Shown: positions 18,622 through 27,421 of the stretch, one piece after another
How the letters are laid out: each line of letters starts with the position of its first letter
How positions within the stretch are numbered: position 1 is the stretch's first letter
DNA from: Nakazawaea peltata
Lineage: Eukaryota > Ascomycota > Pichiomycetes > Alaninales > Pachysolenaceae
NCBI GenBank assembly: GCA_001599355.1
Contig: BCGQ01000001.1
Coordinates: 2,359,135-2,423,134 of the forward strand
Reading direction: 5' to 3'
DNA length: 64,000 nt
Notes under the pieces: model-generated
Told to the model about the DNA's origin: nothing
Databases searched by the model: none
What the model saw: only the letters and a program-made list of their open reading frames with translations
Made by a program: the position numbers and the translations under genes

Positions 18622-20454
18622 TTAACTATCATTTTTATACCTTACGTACAATCCATCGATGAAATGGGGATGTTTAATTCCAGGTTCTCTAGCTTTCTTG
18701 AACGCCGAGATGCTATCATCTACGGACCATCCGAGTTTCTCCACCAAATAACAACAGATTAAGTATCCAGTTCTATTGAACCCATAGTGACAATGTACGG
18801 CGATTTTCTGAGTCTGCTCTTCTTCGGTCCGATTCTCAAGAATTTCATCCACAAGAGTGACAAAGTTACGGATATTTTGCGAATCAGGTATGAATTTCGA
18901 TACCGTAGGCATTTTATGGTACTTAATTCTTTCGAACTCTTGAGGATTATAACTTGGTAAATCGGAACTGATATCAATGATCAGCATAACTTGAGGGTTT
19001 TGTTTCTCGAATGCAGATGGAGTATGTTCCAGATCGGACCCACGAAGCGTCTTCATAGATAATAAACTTGAAACATCATTAGTTGATGGATTTTTAATCT
19101 CTTTCGATAACCCTGTAAGACTTTTCCACTTCAATTCATTTTTGACTCCCCATTTATCTCCACTAATTGTAGCTCTTATTTGAAGACACCACCCAAGATT
19201 GATATTCAAATCGGGCCTTGATTCCACAAATTTATAAATTAATCCACTCAATGTCTCTGGTCTATCTATCATTACAGCATGCCCACAATGATTGAGTGAT
19301 TCTAACGTTGACCCAGCCAATTTCAGTGCAATATCCGTGGAGAATCTAGATGGTGTTACAGTATCGTTTTTACCACAGATAATGAAGATATTCTCATTTG
19401 AAACCTTCGACGGAATATTCATCAACTCAGCCTCTGTACACAGCTTGAAACCTTTAATATATTTTAGTACCACATTTGAATCTACATCTAAATTCCATCT
19501 TAATTGCTTTAACCTCTTGAAATTAGTCGATCCAAAAGTTTGTCTAGACACAGACCTAGAAGTCAATCCTCCTATTCTATCCCAGATCCTCATTATATCG
19601 AACAATTGAGGGAAGTTTGTGAGTAAACCAAGTTTCTTCTTTGTCAAATCAGCTTGGATTTTAGGAGGTGAAATTAATACAGTCGATGCTATAACTCCCT
19701 TATCCAATGAATTAATGATCTTCATACTTAAATGTGTCCCCATTGAATGTCCTATTAACACGATTTGTCTACCTTGTCTCTTGGATTCCAAGATCTTACA
19801 TAATAACAGAGCAATTGAATCGGTTTCCCAAAACTTGTCGTCGGTCAGAAGTAAAGAATCGACCATTTTATCTCTTAATACAGAATCCTGCTGTATCAAA
19901 CTAAGTCCATGCTTAATTTTTCTCATAGATGAGTTACCAAATCCAGGTAAATCGACAGCAAACACATCAGCACACTGACTTAAGATGGCTATTGATTGCT
20001 CAAATTGTGATGTCTGACCTCCCATTCCATGTATAAACACAATGACAGGAGTAGAATCGATTTTCCCCAAGATCTCATTCTTCTGTTTAACACTGAGAGT
20101 CGTCGATTTGGCCACATGAATTCTCAAAGGATGAGGAATGTTCAACGTATTCAAATAAACGTTGTCAAATTTCTCAATGGACGAGTATTTGGCTACTAAA
20201 GAACAATCATTTGGTTCTAAATCCAAAATCAACTTCTCAAACTGCGAATTATACGGCCCGCCATGTATAAATTTAGAGATGACCACCTTTGAAAAAGCCA
20301 CAAATTTGGACAAAAACGAGCTCAGATTCTTCTCTTCGAGCGCTTGTAAATACAGTAAATTTTCGAAACTTAAAGCTCCTCCGCCTAAGTATTTGGTAGA
20401 GGAGGAGATGATTTCCTCCTCCTCTTGGAGCTCTTTCGCAAGGTTTTTATCCAT
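18622..20454 (-). CDS. Alpha/beta-hydrolase fused to an RNA-5'-triphosphatase-like Cys phosphatase
   Basis: 610 residues in one uninterrupted frame. Residues about 105-410 are an alpha/beta-hydrolase: oxyanion-hole HG at 142-143, nucleophile elbow GHSMG with S237, acid D364 (GKNDTVTP) and H392 (CGHAVMI). Residues about 485-608 are a cysteine phosphatase with HCHYGFNRTG (C555, R561). Around the P-loop it resembles the metazoan capping-enzyme/PIR1 RNA 5'-phosphatase group more than ordinary dual-specificity phosphatases: HCxxGFNRTG, then LICxxLVEKxxWS, then PGI and a final RY. All catalytic residues of both domains are present, so both may be active. Substrates are unknown; a lipid or ester for the first domain and an RNA 5' end or phosphoinositide for the second are guesses. 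No signal peptide or membrane segment is clear. Confidence 0.88.
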   Translation of the reverse strand: MDKNLAKELQEEEEIISSSTKYLGGGALSFENLLYLQALEEKNLSSFLSKFVAFSKVVISKFIHGGPYNSQFEKLILDLEPNDCSLVAKYSSIEKFDNVYLNTLNIPHPLRIHVAKSTTLSVKQKNEILGKIDSTPVIVFIHGMGGQTSQFEQSIAILSQCADVFAVDLPGFGNSSMRKIKHGLSLIQQDSVLRDKMVDSLLLTDDKFWETDSIALLLCKILESKRQGRQIVLIGHSMGTHLSMKIINSLDKGVIASTVLISPPKIQADLTKKKLGLLTNFPQLFDIMRIWDRIGGLTSRSVSRQTFGSTNFKRLKQLRWNLDVDSNVVLKYIKGFKLCTEAELMNIPSKVSNENIFIICGKNDTVTPSRFSTDIALKLAGSTLESLNHCGHAVMIDRPETLSGLIYKFVESRPDLNINLGWCLQIRATISGDKWGVKNELKWKSLTGLSKEIKNPSTNDVSSLLSMKTLRGSDLEHTPSAFEKQNPQVMLIIDISSDLPSYNPQEFERIKYHKMPTVSKFIPDSQNIRNFVTLVDEILENRTEEEQTQKIAVHCHYGFNRTGYLICCYLVEKLGWSVDDSISAFKKAREPGIKHPHFIDGLYVRYKNDS

Positions 20455-21012
20455 TGGTTGGAAATATCTGACCCTTGATGACTCTTTGGGATTTTTGAGT
20501 TTAATTTTTGTTGATTTTTGTTGAGCGATGCGTGGGCGATAAGGGATAACGTGCGTGGATAAGAAAAAGTAGGGAAAGTATGAAGGAAAATGTAGAGGAA
20601 ATGTGGAAATGTAAGGGAAAATATAAGGAAATACAAGGGGAACTATAAGGGAAAATGTAGCAAAATAAAGGGGTGATAATTAAGGGATAAGTAGGGGGTA
20701 ATAGTTAAGGGGCGGAAAGAAAGAGATAATTAAGGGAGTGCTACACAATTTAAAATCTGATGATAACATCGAAATAAGACATTGATGAACATACCGACTC
20801 TATTTGAATCTAATCATATGAGACCAGATTGATTAATTATATCTTATCTACACCTCTCTAAGTCATTACTGTTCATAAGTATTATAACTCCATACATATC
20901 CTATGTAATATTAGTATTTCAACAATCTCAATCATGACATTTAGTTACTTCATCTAACATATTGCCATGAAAAAATATTTAATTGATGATATTTTTGAGT
21001 GAATTTCATTAT
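20455..21012. other. Intergenic: hydrolase-phosphatase promoter and ALD 3' flank
   Basis: From about 20535 to 20740 the + strand is an imperfect purine-rich series of TAAGGG, AAGGGATAA and GGAAAT-like words, which is CT-rich in the sense of the minus-strand gene. No gene is supported. Confidence 0.55.
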
Positions 21013-22593
21013 CTAAGCAGTTGGAACGTACAACTTGGCTCTGACAACCTTAACTTGAGTATAGTTATCGAACAGTTCCAAACCCATCTCTCTACCAATA
21101 CCGGATTCTTTGTAACCACCGAATGGGACAGCGTGGTCTAAGTCACCGTAAGTGTTGATCCAGACTGAACCAGCTTCCAATCTGTCAGAGACAGCAATGG
21201 CCTTGTTCAAGTCCTTGGTGTGGATACCGGCGGCTAAACCGTACTCGGAATCATTAGCAGATTCGACAACTTCATCGATGGTCTTGAACTTTTGAATGGC
21301 AGCGACTGGACCGAAGATCTCTTCTCTGACAATCTTCATGTCTTTAGTACAGTCGTAGAACAAAGTTGGGGTGACAAAGTAACCCTTCTCACCGATTCTC
21401 TTGGCTCCAGAAAGAACCTTAGCACCTTCTTCTTGACCGGCCTTGATGTAGTCCAAGACAGTTTGGAATTGATCTGGGGTAGCTTGAGCACCTTGGAAAA
21501 CACCTTCTTCGAATGGGTTACCAACCTTCAATTTCTCCATCTCAACCTTTAACTTCTCCAATACTTGGTCGTAGATACCTTCTTGGATGAAAATTCTGGA
21601 TCCGGCGAAACAGATCTCACCACCGTTGAAGAAAATACCCTTGATTAAACTGTCAACGGCAACATCGATATCGGCATCGTCAAAGACAATGTTTGGAGAC
21701 TTACCACCCAACTCCAAAGTGACCTTCTTCAAGTTGGATTGAGCAGCACCTACCATGACATCACGACCGATACCAGTCGATCCGGTGAAGGCAATCTTCT
21801 TAATCTTTGGGTGGTTGATGATGGCGTTACCACACTTTCTTCCGGAACCTGGAATAATGTTAACAACACCTGCTGGAATACCGGCTTCCTTACACAACTT
21901 AGCGGCGTACAAGTTGGACAATGGAGTAGCACTGGCTGGCTTCAAGACAACGGTGTTACCGGTGGCTAAAGCTGGTCCAATCTTCCAAGCCCACATAAGC
22001 AATGGGAAGTTCCATGGAGTAATTTGACCACAAACACCCAATGGCTCTCTCTTGGTGTATGTCATGTGGTCTGGATCAGTGTTGATAGTTCTACCGTCCA
22101 ATTTGTCGGCGTAACCAGCACAGTACTTAAGGTACTTGACGACCAAGCCAACATCATAACGAGAACAGAACAAAGATTTACCGTTGTCCAAAGACTCAAT
22201 TCTGGCCAAGGTCTCACCATTCTTCTCAATCAATTCAGCTAATCTGTATAATTTCTCACCTCTTTCGTATGGCTTGACGTTCTTCCAGGTCTTGAAAGCC
22301 TCGGAAGCGGCTTCGACAGCAGCATCGACATCTTGATCATCGGCCATCAGAAGGTCACACAAATGTTGTTCATCGATTGGGGATGTAACGGCAAAAGTTT
22401 TACCAGACTTAGAGGCAACAAATTCGTTGTTGATGAACAAACCGGTTGGTTGTTCGTAAGTTTCGTTGACAATTGGGAAGGTCAACTTAGCACTTAATGA
22501 AGACATGTTTCGTATAATATGAATTGTCGAAATGAATGATCTCTTAAAATTAACAGACGTTCTTAAACTCATATTGAAATAAAATCGTTGCAA
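21013..22593 (-). CDS. Aldehyde dehydrogenase, NAD(P)-dependent (yeast ALD family)
   Basis: 526 residues from the first ATG. It is a complete ALDH with N195 (PWNF), the Rossmann GSTGIG (271-276), general base E294 (LELGGKSP) and catalytic C328 in GGEICFAGSR. It oxidises acetaldehyde and other aldehydes to acids; the full-length form with its basic, acid-free leader resembles mitochondrial Ald4/Ald5 types. Three in-frame starts exist: M1 (22593), M8 (22572) and M30 (22506). A TATA-like box lies only 22 nt before M1, so M8 is the likelier start of a mitochondrial form and M30 would give a cytosolic form. It lies next to the amine oxidase, whose aldehyde products it could oxidise. Confidence 0.95.
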   Translation of the reverse strand: MQRFYFNMSLRTSVNFKRSFISTIHIIRNMSSLSAKLTFPIVNETYEQPTGLFINNEFVASKSGKTFAVTSPIDEQHLCDLLMADDQDVDAAVEAASEAFKTWKNVKPYERGEKLYRLAELIEKNGETLARIESLDNGKSLFCSRYDVGLVVKYLKYCAGYADKLDGRTINTDPDHMTYTKREPLGVCGQITPWNFPLLMWAWKIGPALATGNTVVLKPASATPLSNLYAAKLCKEAGIPAGVVNIIPGSGRKCGNAIINHPKIKKIAFTGSTGIGRDVMVGAAQSNLKKVTLELGGKSPNIVFDDADIDVAVDSLIKGIFFNGGEICFAGSRIFIQEGIYDQVLEKLKVEMEKLKVGNPFEEGVFQGAQATPDQFQTVLDYIKAGQEEGAKVLSGAKRIGEKGYFVTPTLFYDCTKDMKIVREEIFGPVAAIQKFKTIDEVVESANDSEYGLAAGIHTKDLNKAIAVSDRLEAGSVWINTYGDLDHAVPFGGYKESGIGREMGLELFDNYTQVKVVRAKLYVPTA

Positions 22594-23786
22594 AAGCTAG
22601 GAGATGTGGAGATACTTTTATATGATGAATTTCAAATAAAACGAAGCTTACAACTTGTCTCGAACACCAAATTCTTAGTAAACTGTGAATAATCGGTTAA
22701 ATTGTTGAACGTTCTGATTTAAATTTATGCCCTTGATGATCTCAAAAAGGACAATTGATTCGCCGATAACTGATGAATTTAAGGGACAATACTGTGTTCT
22801 GAGAAGTCAAGTTTTTCAAAAGGGCAAAATTTAAGGTGTTCTCAACAGCTTACGGATTAAAGTTGAAAGAAAGATGGGGGAGAATTCCAAAAACACCAAA
22901 AAATTTTTCGCCGTGGAGCAGGAAGGGAACGTTGCATCAGAAATCCGAGGAAGAGAGACCAACGACACAAAGCGATAGATCTCTTCGAAAATTTCTAATT
23001 GGTACTGCAATGAGGTCTGTGAAGTTTTTCAGTGCCTCGAGATCACGAGATGACTAGTCAGCCAATGGAACTTTTTCGTGAAAAGGACACCCCATGAATG
23101 GATTTACACCCTCTATTCAACGAAAAGCGGGGTTACAAAGGAGGGGTAATTACACCTTTTTTCCAACAATGAAGATTTTTACTCCTCTTTTTCTTTCCCA
23201 CTTTCCTAAACGGGAAAATGTGTACACCCCGGGTCATGCCTTCGTTAACCCAACAAGACTGAATTTGACAAATCCTCTGGTTTTGGATCAATTCAAAAGG
23301 GCAAACAGTACTTACAATACATTTCTTAAGACTAGTACAAAAGAAAATCCCCCAGTAATCGTCGCCCTCATCTCTAAGCGTGTACTAAATTTATCCCCCC
23401 CTCCCATGATACGGCTTTACCTTTATTGATACAAAACCGTTAAGTTCGCAGATACTGAAGCAGGGCGAATGGAAGTTTTTGCACCCCATTCTTGCATTTC
23501 TAAAGTTTCAAATTTGCCCTACCTTAAAACGAGTTTTCAGAATTGTTCTGAGATTACACTCTGTTCGGCCGTCTTTAAAGCGCTTATTTCTCAACCTCTC
23601 GTTTGATCTCGGAAGTCTTTGAGTGATGTCAGCAATTATAACCTCGGAAGATACGGAATCCGGGGAAGTATGTCATCTCAGCACTTTAGATGTCAATATT
23701 TCTTCGGATTTGTGGGGAGCGAACCGCAATTCCGTTCCCAGAAGTCAGATTACGTGATTTAAAGATTGATAAAATTGATTAATTAT
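22594..23786. other. Long intergenic region: aldehyde dehydrogenase promoter and amine oxidase 3' flank
   Basis: 1,193 nt. It has several G/C-run patches (for example CCCCGGG near 23230 and CCCCCCTCCC near 23395-23405) that could be zinc-finger (Adr1/Msn2-type) sites. Open frames at 22836 (73 codons) and 23094 (111 codons) have no recognisable product. The length fits a regulated, probably glucose-responsive, metabolic promoter. Confidence 0.5.
22616..22622 (-). promoter_or_regulatory. TATA-like box (TATAAAA) just before the aldehyde dehydrogenase
   Basis: TATAAAA on the minus strand, 22 nt before the first ATG. Yeast transcripts usually begin 40-120 nt after the TATA box, so initiation would fall at or past M1. 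Confidence 0.45.
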
Positions 23787-25796
23787 TTATTGCTTTGGAG
23801 TGCAGCAAGTAGAGACAGAAGAACCTCCATTCTTGATCAATTGACTCTTATTAAAGTTATTAGTTGCAACAGGAACATCCAAAGCAGGGTTCTTATCGAA
23901 GAAACCGAAAGGAACAATGTTGATTTGGTGAATTTCAACAGGCATAACAGGGAAATCTTCTGGTCTTGGAACGTGAGTGAAAGACATAGTTGGCCAGACA
24001 ATAATGTCTTCGTTTCTAACATTACCATCGGTCTTAATCCAGTCAGCAATACCAGTATCACATTGACTTTGGTTGGTGAATTCACCAGCAGAGTACAATC
24101 TGTCTTCACCATACTTAGTAACCCACAATTGCTTGGTCAGATACAAAGATCTCTTGACATTGTAAGAGCTTTCATCAGCAAGCATCATTTGTCTAGCTGG
24201 CATCTCCAATTTGTAACCAACTGGCTTACCAGTAAGTTTGCTGAGCTTTGACTCATTGATGATCTTGAAAGCACGGTTGGTGAATGGACTTTGTTCCAGA
24301 GAACCAGCCTTCTCAATAAAGGTTCTCTTGGTGTGGAAACCTACGTTGTAAGGGTTCAGTTGAGTGTTTGGAGGGTCTGGATAAACATCATCGAAACAAA
24401 CAGAGTTCTTGTGACCATCAATAGCACTATCAATTCTGAAACTAAGAATATGTTGATGCAAACCAGCCAAAGTTTGAGGACCAACATAAGTACCGAAGTC
24501 AACATCCTTCAAACCTGGGGTGATTGGCATGGTAGACAAGATACCAGTAGCTCTAACTTGTAAGTTGATTTCACCAGCTTGGTTGAAGATGAAGTTAAGA
24601 ATATACTCATAATTAGAGACAGTAGCGATACTTTGAACTACGAATTCTCTCTTTCTGGTAACGACAGGGTTTTGAGTACGGAAGTTGGTGTGCTTGTACA
24701 AGATACCGGCATCTTGTTCGTGTAAACAAATGGTGTTTGGAACGACAACGGCCAGACCTTCACCATTACAACGAACCAAGTCTAAGTACTTGATCAAACC
24801 AAGACAGTCACAACCCAATCCCAAAGAGTTAGCAGTGATACCAAAACCACAGTCACCCAAATCGAAGGCCTGCTTTCTGTGTAACGGAGCTCTGGCATCA
24901 CCGTAAGGAACAGTCATCTCACTCAACGATAATCTATAGATAATTTGACGACCTTTAAATCTAATGTCATACAAGACGAAACCTTCTCTAGCAGTTGGAG
25001 TAACATACATCTCCCAACCTTGCCAAGTGATCTTGTTGTAAGAGGACAAGGTGAAAGAAGCTCCATCAGGTTGTTGGACAATCAAAGGCTTGACTGGTTC
25101 TCTGACAGCCTCATCCAGTGGTAACAAATCTGGATGGTACTCGATCGGAGCAGCAAAGTTCTCCCAAGCAGTAGTTGGGGCTGTCTTATGGTCAAGACCC
25201 AATGGCAAATAGTCCATTCTAACGTACTTTCTGGTCATCATCTCAAAAACAGGACTGAAAGCCAATGGTAAAGAGTAATGATTAGAGTCCAGATGTCTAG
25301 CATCCTTGACGTACATGTAAAATTGGATCAAGAATCTCTTCTCCTTTGGATCATCGGTGGAATAAATCCAAGGATCAGCCAGGACTTCGAAATTTTGAGG
25401 TAACTTCAATTTCTTGATTTCCTCTTGGACAATTGGATGAGTAATACCGTACTGTTCAATTTCCAGCAAATCCTCAGGTAAGATTGGACCAACGACACCT
25501 TCAGGCAACTTACACTTGGTGATGATATGTTTCATGGTGACATTGACAAGTGCCTTATTGAAAATGGTACCTTTATCGGTGTAATAATAACAATAAACGA
25601 CTCTTGGAATGGCCGGTGGAGTCAGTCCGCTACGTTCCAGCTCCAAGTACAGTAACATATCCTTCTTAGGAGGTTCTGCACGGTCACATTGGACAAAGTG
25701 AACGTCTACCGAAGGGTAGCAATCCTTGACTAATTTAGTAGCCAATTGCAATTCATAATCTTTCAAACCCTCATATGGGTGAACAAAACCAGACAT
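23787..25796 (-). CDS. Copper amine oxidase (primary-amine oxidase, TPQ enzyme)
   Basis: 669 residues, complete. The TPQ cofactor is formed from Y396 in the motif T-x2-N-Y-E-Y. Copper ligands are H447 and H449 (LHQHILSFR) and H608 (SFTHVPRPEDFP). The catalytic base is D312 in AFDLGD. It oxidises primary amines to aldehydes with release of ammonia and hydrogen peroxide, letting yeasts use amines as nitrogen source. Yeast homologues are usually peroxisomal, yet this one has neither a clear PTS2 near the N-terminus nor a PTS1 (it ends TPKQ). The start gives MSGFVHPYEGL, in line with the family length. A TATA box lies 47 nt upstream. Confidence 0.96.
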   Translation of the reverse strand: MSGFVHPYEGLKDYELQLATKLVKDCYPSVDVHFVQCDRAEPPKKDMLLYLELERSGLTPPAIPRVVYCYYYTDKGTIFNKALVNVTMKHIITKCKLPEGVVGPILPEDLLEIEQYGITHPIVQEEIKKLKLPQNFEVLADPWIYSTDDPKEKRFLIQFYMYVKDARHLDSNHYSLPLAFSPVFEMMTRKYVRMDYLPLGLDHKTAPTTAWENFAAPIEYHPDLLPLDEAVREPVKPLIVQQPDGASFTLSSYNKITWQGWEMYVTPTAREGFVLYDIRFKGRQIIYRLSLSEMTVPYGDARAPLHRKQAFDLGDCGFGITANSLGLGCDCLGLIKYLDLVRCNGEGLAVVVPNTICLHEQDAGILYKHTNFRTQNPVVTRKREFVVQSIATVSNYEYILNFIFNQAGEINLQVRATGILSTMPITPGLKDVDFGTYVGPQTLAGLHQHILSFRIDSAIDGHKNSVCFDDVYPDPPNTQLNPYNVGFHTKRTFIEKAGSLEQSPFTNRAFKIINESKLSKLTGKPVGYKLEMPARQMMLADESSYNVKRSLYLTKQLWVTKYGEDRLYSAGEFTNQSQCDTGIADWIKTDGNVRNEDIIVWPTMSFTHVPRPEDFPVMPVEIHQINIVPFGFFDKNPALDVPVATNNFNKSQLIKNGGSSVSTCCTPKQ

Positions 25797-26341
25797 CTTT
25801 GATGATCAATTGTAGTCTGACAGATAATTCGCTCCCCTCTCTATTTTATATCCCCCACCGATCCCCCATATCTTAGCCGAAATCCTTATCAATTTTTTGT
25901 GCGCACCCCTCAGGCGGAAACAAATGCAGCAGATTGCGACAGATAACAAGTTTGCCGGTAGATACGTGAAATGCCCAAAAGGGGAACACAGACCGATTTT
26001 TCGCGGATCGAGTTCCGAGAAGGGAAAGAGGGATACAGCGAGGGGGTAAGCGCAGAGTTTAGAAGGGAAGTTAGAGGAGAGTTACAGGGGGGTTAAAGGG
26101 CCGATCATCAGCGGGATATATTAAAAATAGCTAATAATTGGGGAGTATCATAAAATAAGTCATAGAAAATTGGATGAACCGCGGAATAATAAAATGGACT
26201 AAAATAATGTAATGATGATTGATCATGTTAATAGTTAAAAGATAAAGGCCCTATAATGCTCTAATAAGGATCTGATCATAGTAAAAAATTCTCAAGCTGT
26301 CTAAGATGACTTAGTGATGTAGTTCATAAAGACTGAATAAT
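25797..26341. other. Intergenic: amine oxidase promoter and 3' flank of the repeat protein
   Basis: Contains the TATA box, G/C-richer sequence with CGGAAA and CGCGGAT words around 25910-26010, and a purine-rich + strand block at 26015-26105 (CT-rich for the amine oxidase). No gene is seen. Confidence 0.55.
25844..25850 (-). promoter_or_regulatory. TATA box (TATAAAA) of the amine oxidase gene
   Basis: TATAAAA on the minus strand, 47 nt before the amine oxidase ATG. Its presence fits a strongly regulated gene. Confidence 0.5.
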
Positions 26342-27421
26342 CTATTCTTGAGATTCGGTAGATTCTTGTTTGGTTTCCTCGTTTGAGATTTCAGTGACCT
26401 CTGGGGTAACTTCCTCTACAGGAACAATTTCTACATTGATTTCTTCAGACTTTGAAGATTCGGTCTTTGGGGTTGATTTACCTTCTGGTTTTGGACCTTT
26501 GTGGTGCTCTGCCTTTGGGCCTTTGTGGTGCTCTGGTCTTGGACCCTTACCCTCTGGTCTATGATGCTCTGGTCTTGGACCTTTACCTTCTGGTCTATGA
26601 TGCTCTGGTCTTGGACCTCTGTGATCACCTTTGAAATCAGGTCTCTTCTCACTGTCAGAGTTCTCATTTTCGGTGTTTTCATCTTCAACAGCTTCAGGCT
26701 TAGAATCAGCAGGAGACTCAGATTCCTCAGGCTTTGGACGTCTGTGATGCTTACCCTTGAATTCTGGTCTGTGGTCCTCAAAGTCTTCGTCATCAGAATC
26801 CCACTCTGGTCTTCCGTGTGGAGATGGACTTCTGTCTGGTCTACCCTCTGGTCTTCCCTCAGGTCTACCATGTGGAGATGGACGTCTGTCTGGTCTTCCG
26901 TGTGGAGATGGACTTCTGTCTGGTCTACCCTCTGGTCTTCCCTCAGGTCTACCATGTGGAGATGGACGTCTGTCTGGTCTTCCCTCTGGTCTTCCATGTG
27001 GAGATGGACGTCTGTGGTCAGGTCTACCTCTGAAATCAGGTCTACCTCTATGACCAGGCTTTGGACCTCTGTGGAAATCTTCATCATCAGATTCATCATC
27101 AGAATCAAACTCTGGCTTGAATCTTCCATGTCCCTTTCCCTTGTGTCTGAATGGGTGGTCTCTATCAGCACTTGGGTCAAAGTAAGCTGGCTCATTATGA
27201 CCCATTCCATGTCCATATGGAGCTACATCTCCGGAATGGAAATGAGGAGGTGGACCTGGTGGACCAAAAGTTTGGTGGCATACAGCCATTACAGCCAACA
27301 TAGCCAAGGCACCGATACCAAAAATCTTCTTCTTGGATAATGCTGGGGCTTCAGTAGCAGGCAGTCCCTCTGACTGAGGAACAGCAACATATTGTGGTAA
27401 AATAGACTTCTCAGATGACAT
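26342..27421 (-). CDS. Repeat-rich single-pass membrane protein (G/R/P/H-rich and acidic), unknown
   Basis: 359 residues, not recognised. Residues 1-32 are soluble, KKK at 30-32 precedes a hydrophobic segment at about 33-48, and the rest is hydrophilic and low-complexity. That part has a His/Pro/Gly-rich stretch, then HGRPEGRPDRRPSP-type repeats (about 145-205), acidic patches (DSDDESDDEDF), HHRPEGKGPRPE repeats (about 270-300) and a final acidic tail rich in E, T and S. The basic flank before the membrane segment suggests a type II anchor with the repeats outside or in the lumen, but this is inference. The abundant RPSP sites are Pro-directed. DNA-level repeats are almost identical, so the length is probably polymorphic. 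Long open frames on the other strand are by-products of the repeats. Confidence 0.7.
   Translation of the reverse strand: MSSEKSILPQYVAVPQSEGLPATEAPALSKKKIFGIGALAMLAVMAVCHQTFGPPGPPPHFHSGDVAPYGHGMGHNEPAYFDPSADRDHPFRHKGKGHGRFKPEFDSDDESDDEDFHRGPKPGHRGRPDFRGRPDHRRPSPHGRPEGRPDRRPSPHGRPEGRPEGRPDRSPSPHGRPDRRPSPHGRPEGRPEGRPDRSPSPHGRPEWDSDDEDFEDHRPEFKGKHHRRPKPEESESPADSKPEAVEDENTENENSDSEKRPDFKGDHRGPRPEHHRPEGKGPRPEHHRPEGKGPRPEHHKGPKAEHHKGPKPEGKSTPKTESSKSEEINVEIVPVEEVTPEVTEISNEETKQESTESQE
26531..26602. repeat. 36-nt coding tandem repeat, two copies plus a partial third
   Basis: Copies at 26531-26566 and 26567-26602 differ at two positions; a partial copy follows from 26603. Each encodes a 12-residue GPRPEHHRPEGK-type unit. 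Confidence 0.9.
26811..26978. repeat. 84-nt coding tandem repeat, two identical copies
   Basis: Copies at 26811-26894 and 26895-26978 are identical base for base and encode 28 residues each, built of smaller HGRP(D/E) modules. Flanking partial copies continue to about 27016. Perfect identity points to recent duplication or ongoing homogenisation. Confidence 0.93.

Noticed and set aside
23094-23429. 111-codon frame in the promoter of the aldehyde dehydrogenase
   Set aside because: No recognisable domain, odd composition and no supporting start context; kept as intergenic.
26431-27340. Long open frames on both strands across the repeat-rich membrane-protein gene (261 and 279 codons)
   Set aside because: They are by-products of stop-free tandem repeats; only the 359-codon frame gives a sensible protein with a membrane segment and ordinary ends.
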